Of a stretch of DNA of 64,000 nt, positions 24,601 to 33,339 are shown one piece after another. The position numbers and the translations under genes were made by a program. The stretch's first letter is position 1, and each line of letters opens with the position of its first letter. A model generated the notes under the pieces. That model was not told where the DNA came from. It worked only from the letters and a program-made list of their open reading frames with translations, and searched no databases. Source of the stretch: Isoetes taiwanensis (taxonomy: Eukaryota; Streptophyta; Lycopodiopsida; Isoetales; Isoetaceae); NCBI GenBank assembly GCA_021234155.1, contig JAJEKV010000002.1, positions 36,495,107 through 36,559,106 of the forward strand, written 5' to 3'.

Positions 24601-25080
24601 CCAGATCATTGCAGTTCTAGGTTATATAGTAATGCTATTGTTAGCATGGACAATGGCAGCTATTTCATCTGATGTGGCGGACTCTGCGAGCATAAGTCTT
24701 GTGGGTGGATGTAGTTCTTTTACTATTTTCAATTCTTTGACATATGGATTGATGGCATTTAAGACTGTCAACTTGCATAATCCGTGTGGACTACACTTGC
24801 ATGTTGGTAGCAACGATATATCTCATTGAATTGTCATATATGTACCAGTGAAGAGTGCTCGTAGGCATGGCTGCAGATAGGAGCCGATGGTATGTACGAC
24901 CCATAATTGCAACAGATGATGGTATTTTTAGGTGCATAAAGTCAGCCTCCACACCGAGGGCAGTGTGCGAATTATCAGAAAACTCATGGATGGAGTAAAG
25001 TTCCTCCAGGGTTCATGGTAGAGGTTCAAGGGATGGGACCATTGTTGCAACAAAATGAGAGTCGAGTAAGTCAATATGGC
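21630..25080 (-). pseudogene. Helitron Rep/helicase remnant (copy A)
   Basis: Scattered minus-strand fragments match the intact Helitron at 45,281-60,772. These include a helicase part with RVDDFN near 21,940, Rep central parts RWCAAQVADALALARIKGRPSF-type near 24,180-24,300, and an HUH/tyrosine neighbourhood (YIYGYIYKGFDATRF near 23,610-23,690). At least a dozen stops and frameshifts are present. In an intact Helitron Rep nicks and joins DNA for rolling-circle transposition and the Pif1-type helicase unwinds it. Confidence 0.8.
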
Positions 25081-25473
25081 ATATACTATATTTTTTTTGT
25101 CCATTTTAATGGTTCATGTCCTTCAGTTCCTGTCTTGCTGCATCATATGCCAATTTGCTTTTGCCAATGCTAACTTGCAAAATTACAAATCGACATATTG
25201 GAATCAATGGTTATTGTACTTTGGTCATTTGTTCCATGGAGGCCATATGCGATTCTCCATCTTTGTCTATCTCACAATCCTTAGAGGTAGCGAGTTCCTT
25301 CAGTTTTTTTTGCTCTATATTCTTGATAATAGTTTCGGCGACTAAGAATCTTGTTTATCTCATTGCCGGGAAGCCCTTCTAACGTAGCCGCAGAGAGCCT
25401 ATTAAAGGTAGGATTAAAAAGGTATCAATCAAATGTAGTAACCTTCACTACATATGAATTGCACATATATGGC

Positions 25474-25853
25474 TTGCCTTGATGATAGTAATAGGTTTTC
25501 AAGATCAAAATTGAAGAGGCATAATAAACACTATAGTGTACGAAAATGTAAATATCATTTTGCCAAGAAATGAATGTATGGAATTATTTTAACTAAATAT
25601 AATTAACTGAGCTATGCATCGATAACTGTATAGCGTTTGTACTCACCTTGGACGGCCTCTTTTTTTCGTCCTTGGTGATTTTGGCATACCTTCATTTCGT
25701 ATAATAGGATTGCGTTGTGTTTGAATGCTATGAATAAACCATAGAAAAATATATAGTCTGTTAGAGACATTTTATTTTATCATGCCTTGATGATAGTAAT
25801 AGGTTTTCAAATTCAAAATTGAACAAGCATACTAAACGTTATGGCATACAAAA
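25474..25853 (-). repeat. Tandem-duplicated Helitron intron/exon segment (A-B-A')
   Basis: A segment of about 65 bp (A, 25,474-25,540) recurs at 25,785-25,853 (A'). The B segment between them (25,541-25,784) recurs at 29,803-30,055. The order is therefore A-B-A'-island-B', as expected if an A-B unit was duplicated in tandem and a 4 kb piece then entered the second copy between A' and B'. Confidence 0.75.
25647..25727 (-). pseudogene. AT-hook exon of Helitron copy A
   Basis: An 81 bp minus-strand exon with TAG before it and GTGAGT after it. It encodes RNEGMPKSPRTKKRGRPR; the KRGRPR core is a classic AT-hook that binds the minor groove of AT-rich DNA. A second version lies at 29,909-29,989 with the core changed to KRGHPR. 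Confidence 0.65.
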
Positions 25854-25857
25854 ACAA

Positions 25858-26677
25858 GGTGCTGCGCACGAGGGGTTGCCCTCTGATGGCTCGAGGTTGT
25901 GGTTTCATGGGTTCTGTTTCGTTCTTTTGTGCTCGAATGAACGCAAGAACAATAGTGTTTTTTATTAGTAAAGTTGCTATTCATTGAGATGGTTGTATAT
26001 GTTGTTCTATCATTTACATTAGGGTTGGAACATAAAAACACTCTGTATAATCCTGAGCTCAACTCTCAGACGATTTTTTATTTGCATTAAGATGGGTTTT
26101 GGCCATTAAAATGAATATATATAATTGTATGGTGACATGATATACCAGAATGTCACTATCGGACACAAAAATAAAGAAGAAAGAACATGCAAAGGAAGAA
26201 CAATATTTGCAAGCTCAGCATGTAACTCAGCTTGTAGCTTGTTTCAAAATAACTCAGCATATATTTCCACGGCGTTATGCAAGTGGGGGGGCAGTAGAGG
26301 GAAAGGTAGGCAAGAAAAACATGCAAAGGAAATATTCACAAGCTCAAAACAGGACAAAGCAGAAAACTATGAGTCCACACGCCATTGAACTTGGTTATTC
26401 AGTAAATAAACACCTTATTAGATCTTTGGTTTCCCATCAGAAGTAGAAATGAATTGTTCCAAGGCCCATGCTTGGTTTCGGTTGAGAGGCCATCTAGACA
26501 ACTAGAGGATAGCCAGCATTGATTTGGGGTTTTAATTTGCATTCCAATCCTCTTCAATTTGGATATCAGTGCTTTTGCTGCGCTGTAAGCTTTAATGGCT
26601 TAACACTCAATTTATCCTTAAATTGAAGGATTGAAACCTGGCAACTCTAAAAATTCCTTTCTGATTATCATATAACC
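25858..26677. other. Island left part, no gene recognised
   Basis: A plus-strand frame of 98 codons (26,150-26,446) is Lys/Gln-rich with no motif. I see nothing else that supports a gene. Confidence 0.4.
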
Positions 26678-26686
26678 AAGCTCAAA

Positions 26687-26948
26687 GGTCTGGATGTGGC
26701 AGATAATCGTGTTCTCCAAGAAGCTCAAGGTTACATTGTAAAGTCGTATCATTGTTCTTCACTTGTCCCTCACTAGAGGCGATTGATTTTTGAGGAGTTT
26801 TTGGATGTGCACTCTTATGCTTAGGCAGGTTGCTTCACTCGGTGGGTCTCCGCTTATCCGCTGAGATTTTATTCCTGTCTCTGCATTTATACTTGTATTT
26901 GACTCTTTGATTGAATAAAGTCTGACGTCCTTCAACAAAAAAAAAAAA
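26687..26948 (+). mobile_element. 5'-truncated poly(A) retroposon (L1-type 3' end)
   Basis: The sequence ends TTGAATAAAG, a short spacer and twelve A residues (26,937-26,948). It is flanked by a 9 bp target duplication AAGCTCAAA at 26,678-26,686 and 26,947-26,955. About 260 bp long. No coding sequence remains, so it could be a truncated L1 or any mRNA-derived copy made by L1 machinery. Confidence 0.7.
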
Positions 26949-27420
26949 GCTCAAATAAATTTCGTCTGCAAATCAACACCACCCTACCAATTAAGGAAGA
27001 TTTGATGAATTGTAACCTCTTTTCTGCCCTGAAATCATAAAATTATGATCCAATCAAACAATTGTTTACCTCCATTGCAGACTTATGTACATGATATGAA
27101 CAGAATACTAAATCCTTCATTCCCCTAGTGGTGAAATTGGCAAGGTTTAACACACAACACAATGAGAGTGCCATTCTACCACAAATATCAAGAATTCTGT
27201 AAAGGAAGCCGAAGCAGTTCTAATATATGTATGATGTAAAGCATAGTAGAAATATCATAGAAGGATGTTAGAATTGGTAAATATTTGTATAGTACATGGC
27301 TGTAGTTCTTGCCCTTATTGCAGAATTCGTAATACTTCATAATGGACTGGCTCGTTTGCTAAGGATTCTTCGCTTCATCTTTTGCTCAAGAACCCTGAAA
27401 AGGTCTGCAGCGGCTGGAGA

Positions 27421-27895
27421 TTAAGAAACAGGTGATTTCTTTTCCTCAAAACCTACTTTGTCACTGGAAATATCCTTTGAGCTTTTTTCAGGATATGGAG
27501 ATGTCCCGCTATATCTTTGTTTCCGTTTTAACAGAAATCTATGCAGCGAAGCTCTCCTCGCTTGCTTGATATCTGAGAATCATGAACAATGTTACTTATT
27601 CTGACCTGTTTTTACATGTACTGGGGAAGGAAATGCTATTACCAAGACCGCCATCATCTGAAGGTGTTACAGGCTGAGAAATATTGGCTGAGGTTTGTGT
27701 ACCTCCCACAGCTTGACAACTGGCAGCTGCAATGTTCATTAAAGCATTTGCCTGAAAGATGAACATGGTGAAATCTCAACTGTAGAAATATGTGCATCAA
27801 CAATAAGTCCAACCAAACCATACAGTTGCTTCAGGAACACGATCATAAACATTCACTTTTCCCGCATAGAAGATGGTGAGATGTGCAAGAGGGGT
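27421..27895 (-). CDS. TIFY/JAZ protein fragment (ZIM and Jas domains)
   Basis: Three minus-strand exons join in frame with GT-AG introns: 27,824-27,895, 27,643-27,751 and 27,421-27,572 (stop TAA). Exon 1 gives the TIFY core LTIFYAGKVNVYDRVPEAT and exon 2 completes the ZIM domain (ANALMNIAAAS). Exon 3 gives a Jas motif (ARRASLHRFLLKRKQR, five residues, then PY). JAZ proteins repress jasmonate-responsive MYC factors in the nucleus; the ZIM domain recruits NINJA/TOPLESS and Jas binds MYC and the receptor COI1. The usual LPIARR degron start reads IKQARR, so hormone-triggered degradation may be impaired. The N-terminal exon is not found; a 30 bp exon near 27,949-27,978 is possible. The frame is open, so it may be a recent capture or a truncated gene. 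Confidence 0.8.
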
Positions 27896-28390
27896 CTATG
27901 TGTGCCATACATTCTATGCACGTGGAATTGGAACGTAAGACCGACAAACCTTTGTGACATCAAGGATTTTCAGGGGCCTCTAAGCTGAAGGTGGAATGTA
28001 TGATCCGGATGGGCAATGCCACAGAAACATCATGGCAGATCAACAATTTGATAAAAACTCACGTCTTCAAAATTAGTGACCTTAACTATTATATTTTTGT
28101 CTGAAACTTGAGATATGGCATAGGGAGTGCAAAATATTCAAAAAACTTGTTAGAGGTTTTGTTTGCATGTACTGTAAACCCCATCCAAGGAAAGGGCATA
28201 ATAAAATTACCTTGAGTCCAGCAGGTAAATCCTGTAATCCTACGCTTTACAAGCATCCTGTATGGCGGCAGTCATCTGGCTGGAAGTGATCTAAAACAGA
28301 AGTCCAACATTACTGACTCATCTAAGAATGTTGTACTTGCACAGGCTTCCAAGAAGTATCTACAGCTAGCCTGAACATGACCGAAGCTGA
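27896..28390. other. Interval between TIFY and MCM-like pieces
   Basis: No firm exon. A stretch at about 28,211-28,292 on the minus strand has AG before and GT after it, but its frame holds a stop. It could be intronic or a broken exon of either neighbour. Confidence 0.3.
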
Positions 28391-29717
28391 ATGAAAGCTA
28401 TGCACATGTGACACAAGATGCTTGTTCATCTCTTATAGAACAGGCAGGTGAAAACAGTAAGTTCAGCTCGGTTCCAAGTTGATAACTGAGGTGCAACAAA
28501 GCTGACAAAAAATTTGAAGTTGCATCCAGCTGCCAAGCATTTGGATACCCAATACGAGGGCAAATTGCACAGGGTATTTCCAACATTCCTCTTAAGGAAA
28601 ATGCCTCAAAACTTAGCTCACTTTACATAGCTTAAAATCCCATCCGTTTATGTTTAGAAATCATATTATTGCCTTGGTCTCAATGAATCCCTGGAAATGT
28701 CTATTATGCATACTCCATCATTTGCAAGAGCTAGGCTACCAGCATAAATTTTTTGGCCAGTTGAGGATATAACCTTTGCAAGAAGATTTTTGCAGCCACT
28801 AGAATGTTGAATACTGCGTGTTGCAAGTAAAGACAAAAGACATTCCAAGTACCCTTGCCAATGAACGTGAAGAATAATCTAAAGTCTGGTAAAGAACATG
28901 TATTGATTTTCTTTCTGTCTTCGGATCATTACCAAACTTAACTTCCGATGCATAATGTTTCGATGAAATGCTTGTCACTAAGCTAAGCAAGAAGGAAATA
29001 TCTGTCAGCTGTGAATAGATATTTCCCTGGTCTGCTAAGAGATTCAAGGAGACTATACCATTCCTTGTTTTGAAGTGCTTTTCTAGAATAGGGGCAATAG
29101 GCAATCTCATCGAATTCAAGTTAATTATTTTAATATTATTTGCCTTGATTTTTAAATGGCAGAGCATGTGAGAATGAGCCGACTGTGTTATCGAATTTGA
29201 AGCTGCTGTGATGAACCTTAAGTGGCCTATAACAGATATTGAATCACATGTTTTGCATTTGAAACATCGCAAGAATGCCGTCTTCAAACTGGAATTAAGG
29301 AAATAAGCACAACCTAAAGATCTAAAGAGAAGAAAAGACTATGGATCCAAAACGAAAACAAAAATGAAAATCAAGAAAAGCCTAAAATTGTGAAGAAGAT
29401 TATCTACCACCGGCGCTTGTTTGCTTTCATAACGATGGCAGAAAGCTTCTCGGGCCTCTTTTTGCTCCGGCGGATCCATGCCGCCCTAGCCATTCAAATG
29501 CTTCCATAACGATGGCGGAAAGCTTCTTGGGATTCTTGAGCAGAGCAGAACCAAGATGGACATCTTTTTGTAGAAGCTCCATCGCATCGATTTGCAGAAT
29601 GAAGGCATCAGAGGGTGCATTTGTTGTTGAAGAAATCTGCCGGAGTAGATGCGAAGGAATGGGGCTGGATGACCGAGAGTTTACAGGCAGCAGGCAGTTT
29701 GGAGCAGTCACCAGCAT
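28390..29717 (-). pseudogene. MCM-like gene remnant, MCMDC2-type
   Basis: Minus-strand pieces in order. 29,427-29,717 encodes DAFILQIDAMELLQKDVHLG, resembling the N-terminal domain of MCM-family proteins. 28,799-29,287 is a 162-codon frame with CFKCKTC and a hydrophobic DISFLLSLVTSI segment. 28,666-28,848 encodes KIYAGSLALANDGVCIID, which resembles the Walker B neighbourhood of MCM AAA+ domains, with the acidic DE pair altered as in MCMDC2. Near 28,560 a YPVQFAL stretch fits the next MCM strand. The pieces change frame near 28,820, and the first exon contains a tandem duplication of about 88 bp around KLSAIVM. MCMDC2-type proteins act in meiotic recombination in animals. The assignment rests on short motifs and could be wrong at subfamily level. 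Confidence 0.5.
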
Positions 29718-29802
29718 ATGCTAGGCATATGCCGGCATATACCTGGATATGCCCGCATACCCACATAAACGAGGGTTTGCCCCCCTAGGGGCAACCCAAA
29801 AA

Positions 29803-30263
29803 TGAATGTAAATATCATTTTGCTAAAAAAATGAATCTATGGAATTATTTTAACTAAATATAATTAACTAGTGCTATAGATCTATAATTGTATAGCATTT
29901 GTACTCACCTTGGATGGCCTCTTTTTTTCGTCCTTGGTGACTTTGGTATATCCTCATTTCGTATAATATAATTGCATAGTGTTTGAATGCTGTGAATAAA
30001 CCATAAAAAAATATATAGTTTGTTAGAGATGTTTTATTTTATCATGTTCTGAGAATATCAAATTGCATAATTACCATATATACATACACAATATTTGCTT
30101 TCTCTTTGTTGTGTCAATATGACTGTCTGTATCGTTCTCTTCATTGTTTGCCGTTTTAATCTTCAATTTCTTTCGAGCTTGGTATTCTCGCTGCTGTTCA
30201 CGACGTTTTAGAACTTTTGCTGCCTGATTAACTATAGTATTATTTGGGCTCGGTGGGGGCAAT
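29803..30263 (-). pseudogene. Helitron copy A N-terminal exons
   Basis: There are two exons: 29,909-29,989 (AT-hook KKRGHPR, with ACAG before and GTGAGT after) and about 30,073-30,263. The second starts after AATAG and encodes PPPSPNNTIVNQAAKVLKRR followed by a Lys/Arg-rich basic stretch. Both are on the minus strand and precede the Rep part of the remnant. Confidence 0.6.
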
Positions 30264-30301
30264 CTATTGAAAGTGAAATGTGGTAAATGTCTTTGAAATG
30301 A

Positions 30302-32410
30302 AGAATAGAATAGAATAGAATAGTTTTTTTATCGTCCACTGAGACCAATCGGCCTATGGGACCCAGAAGGAGCGCAGCAAACTTATTACTGTCCGGGTTA
30401 AAAAACCCCCGCCCCGAAGGGTTTTCGAGGGAAAAACCGTGGCAGTAATAAGAATGCTGTCAAACTGTACAAGTATACATCATCATGAAATAAATGTGTA
30501 TGTACATGTCAAGTGCGTGCCCGAGGACATAGCTGATCTCGCATGTCCATGACCTCCCTCGTAGTATGATCCTAGCATCCGTCACGGATCACAGGTGCTC
30601 AATGTCACATATAGCGGCTGGCGGGCCCGACCAACTCAAAGATAGCGTCCGGATTTGATCATATGTTGGGCAACTTTGAAGGGTATGAGATTCATCCTCA
30701 ATGACTCCCATTTGGCAAAGATTGACAGAGCAGCCCGCCCGACGTGGCTCACCAATCCATCCGCCTGTCTCAATTCGAAGATGATGTGCCCCTGCGGCGA
30801 ATGGAGGCAATGAGTCTCCGTCTTTTCATGGGCAAGTGGGTGCATGTAGCATTGTGGGCCTCGCTCCAATGTGGGATTTATGTGCGCCGTAGTGTCTTTG
30901 TGTTGACTGTTCAAGGGCGCCGGCATCCCAAAGCTTGCTGATGAAGCAAACGCCAAGATATTGCCTCACGCCATGGCGATCGCCTCTGCTTGCACATGTA
31001 TGCACCTGCGGTTCCCGCACATTCCATCTAGCCATCCATTGAGCTCTCTTTCCCTCCAAAGAGGCCTTGAGGCGCTGTGGCCCCATTGCCATGATATAAG
31101 CTAGTTTTGGGAGACGAGCATCGTCCATGTTGACCACCTTCCTTCAAAATAGACAATGTGGCGATCAAGGGCCACCCTCCTAAGAGGCAAGAATCCTGTT
31201 TCCTCGCAGAGAATTTGATATGGGACTGTGGACTTCACCCCTAGTGCTTTCGTGCCAAGAAGGCTTTCTCGCACCGCCCAAGTCATTCCAAGTAGCGAGG
31301 GATACCATCGGGCCCCATACTTCAACCCCGTATAAAAGGACAGGCTCCACTAAGACTTTGAACAGGTGTGACTGATGGGTCCAATCATACAACTCCGCTT
31401 CTATGACTATTGTTTTGCATTGCATATAGTGCTTTCCAGCCGCAACTTCGTGGCCGTATGGATGTGTCCCAAAGCATAGTAGACGGAAACTCCACTCCCA
31501 AATATTTGTATGTGGATGCTACTTCCACATTCTCGCCCCTCGATAACGGAAGGAGGGGATCCTCTACCGTCGTGAAGATGATATGAAAACCACCTTAGTC
31601 TTGGCCAAGTTGACGCCATATCGGTCACTTGGCAAAATGTGTCCGTGGCATCGAGATGTCGCTGCATGTCCGCTGGTGTGTAAGCTAGAGGTCCACATCA
31701 TCAGCATATATTAACCGCTGATGATCCGGTAGAGAAGGTGAGCCCCGTCGCCCCATTATCGCCAAACCGCCTCTCCAATTGATCAATGTAAAGCCCAAAC
31801 AATGTTGGGGAGAGGGCATCCCCGGGAACCCCGATACTACTATCAAATGGTTGGCTTGTCGGCCGCAACCGACCCGAGCATCTTTCATAAAGCTCGCATA
31901 ATCGCATTCTCGCAAATCTATCGAACCCCAAATTGCCGCAATCTTGCCCATAGTTTTTCCCGAGGCACGCTGTCAAATGCCTTTGCAAAATCCACGGCAA
32001 CAACAATATAGATCCCGACGGGCGGTTCTCGCTGTCTTCAACCGTGAGCTCGCAATGTGAAGATGTGGTCAATGGTTGAGTGTCGGGTTCGAATCCCGCC
32101 GGGTGAGGGCCCTTATCTCTTGCCTCCCCCCGCCGGCTGCTTTCGAGAATCCCAAAGCAATTTTGCAAACACCGAACCGACCATGTTTTGTTCGGTAATT
32201 ACGGGCAAAGGCGGGTCACCCGCCTTTATAGATGGGAACAACTCGCTATTGGTCCATCGCTGATCGGAAGCCTTCCCCAAATGCCTTGTTGAACAAGGCG
32301 GTCAAGACTGGTATTATGGACGCCTCCCTGCCCACTTAAGCAATTACGCCTCGCATGCCATCCAGTCCCGGCTTTCCCATTGGCAAGACGCCGTAAGCCT
32401 TGTTCCACGG
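30302..32410 (-). mobile_element. LINE copy A, 3' part (RT and zinc-binding C-terminus)
   Basis: Minus-strand non-LTR retrotransposon ORF2 remains. The RT has HSTIDHIFTL, VVAVDFAKAFDSVPR, GVPGDALSPTLFGLYIDQL and IYADDVDL boxes spread over three frames (about 31,690-32,110). The C-terminal zinc-binding motif reads CQMGVIEDESHTLQSCPTYD (about 30,640-30,720). The element ends in a (TATTC)n tail on the minus strand (plus 30,302-30,323) rather than poly(A). It is interrupted at 32,410 by Ty3 copy 2 and resumes at 43,249. The right end of this part carries the CCACG target site of the Ty3 element. Confidence 0.85.
30383..30452 (-). other. Conserved stem-loop in LINE copy A 3' UTR
   Basis: Outer arms TTATTACTG and CAGTAATAA and inner arms AAAAACCCCCG and CGAGGGAAAAA can pair across a short loop containing CCCCGAAGGG. 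The same structure with changed bases is found in LINE copy B (63,188-63,257). Confidence 0.6.
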
Positions 32411-32977
32411 TTTGGGTCTGGTTCGAACTCCTGGAAGACAGCCCTCCGTGGAGGACCCGTGGATCTAACAGAGAGTCCGGGGACTATGTCACGCGGGATT
32501 TGCAAGAAGAGAAGAAGAAGAAGAAAACAGAACAAATGAGAGGAAAATGATAAGCTTCCTTGATATCAATGATGAACATACATGAGCTCTACGAATAGAG
32601 AGAAGAACCGAAAGGAGACAAGACTCAAAACTCATCTAGAACTCATGTGCGAAGCTCTAGTCATATATATAGTACAATGGCCTTGGGCCCAATATAGACA
32701 CTGACCGATCTCGCCGACTTCTCGGAAGGAGGCCCGATTTGCAGGAATGTGGGCGGTGCCTCTTGAAGTGCCTAGAATCATGCCGACGCCGACGCGGGCG
32801 GTGACGGGCTGTCACTTTGTCCGAGCGGGCGCCTTTGATAGGCTTTGATCGCGTGGTCTCGCCGCTGGTCTTCTCGGCCGAGCCTTTGATGGCTGACCTG
32901 TGGCGACTGAGGATCCTTGAGCTTGACCTGGTCTGTCAGATGATGAATAGTCCTGCACTGTGAGGCACAGACTAACA
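32411..32977 (-). repeat. 3' LTR of Ty3 copy 2
   Basis: 567 bp, the same family as the LTRs at 5,010-5,593 and 42,673-43,248. A purine-rich tract (minus GGTGGGGAG) abuts its start at 32,977, as expected of the 3' LTR. A TATA-like CATATATATAG lies at about 32,662-32,672. Confidence 0.92.
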
Positions 32978-33339
32978 CTCCCCACCAAACGACACTGAGT
33001 GAAGAAAAGGAGGAAGGGTTTCTGAGGGCTGAAAGCCATCTCTGTTCGAAAGTGATCCTCACGGGAGGAGGATCGCACCATTATGGTATCGCCAATGAGA
33101 TCCCGGGCGTGTTTGAAGAGCAGTGAGGAGTGTTGTGGCCAAGGGCAGGATCTGCATCAATAAGAAAGCGAGATCGCACCATATCTTCAAGGGGCAGATG
33201 GGCTCCCGAGAAATGTCTTAACGACATTCCATGAGGAGGCAGTGTCCGAGGCCAAAGGCACCGACACCGCATTCGGATTGCGCGGAAAAATGGGACGCCG
33301 CCGATTTAAGGAGCCGAGCAAAATGCATTTGAGAGCAGC

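Larger units (their letters stand above)
25854..29802 (-). other. 4 kb island of gene fragments inside Helitron copy A intron
   Basis: This stretch separates the two copies of the duplicated Helitron segment. It carries minus-strand coding pieces of at least two unrelated host-type genes, a TIFY/JAZ gene (27,421-27,895) and an MCM-like gene (28,390-29,717), plus a small poly(A) retroposon. Introns are retained, so the pieces came from DNA and not from mRNA. An 18 bp direct repeat of the type ACGAGGGGTTGCCC lies near both ends (25,869 and 29,770). Capture by the Helitron is the simplest reading; an unrelated insertion or rearrangement is possible. Confidence 0.55.
21625..30301 (-). mobile_element. 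Helitron copy A, decayed, split by LINE (continues at 43,706)
   Basis: Minus-strand Helitron remains. Helicase and Rep coding fragments lie at 21,630-25,080, N-terminal AT-hook exons at 25,647-25,727, 29,909-29,989 and 30,073-30,263, and a further AT-hook exon beyond the LINE at 43,725-43,805. The splice phase between the exon ending KKRGRPR (43,725) and the exon starting LPPPSPNNTIVNQ (30,263) closes without a break, showing that they belong to one gene split by later insertions. The helicase C-terminus is cut off near 21,625. Element termini (TC and CTRR with hairpin) were not found. Confidence 0.75.

Noticed and set aside
25869-29787. Short direct repeats at island ends as proof of a transposon
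   Set aside because: 18 bp and imperfect; no inverted ends or clear target duplication, so the island is not called a separate transposon.
32076-32110. GGTTCGAATCCCGCC looks like a tRNA T-arm
   Set aside because: It lies within the LINE RT coding region (motif before HSTIDHI on the minus strand) and has no tRNA body around it.
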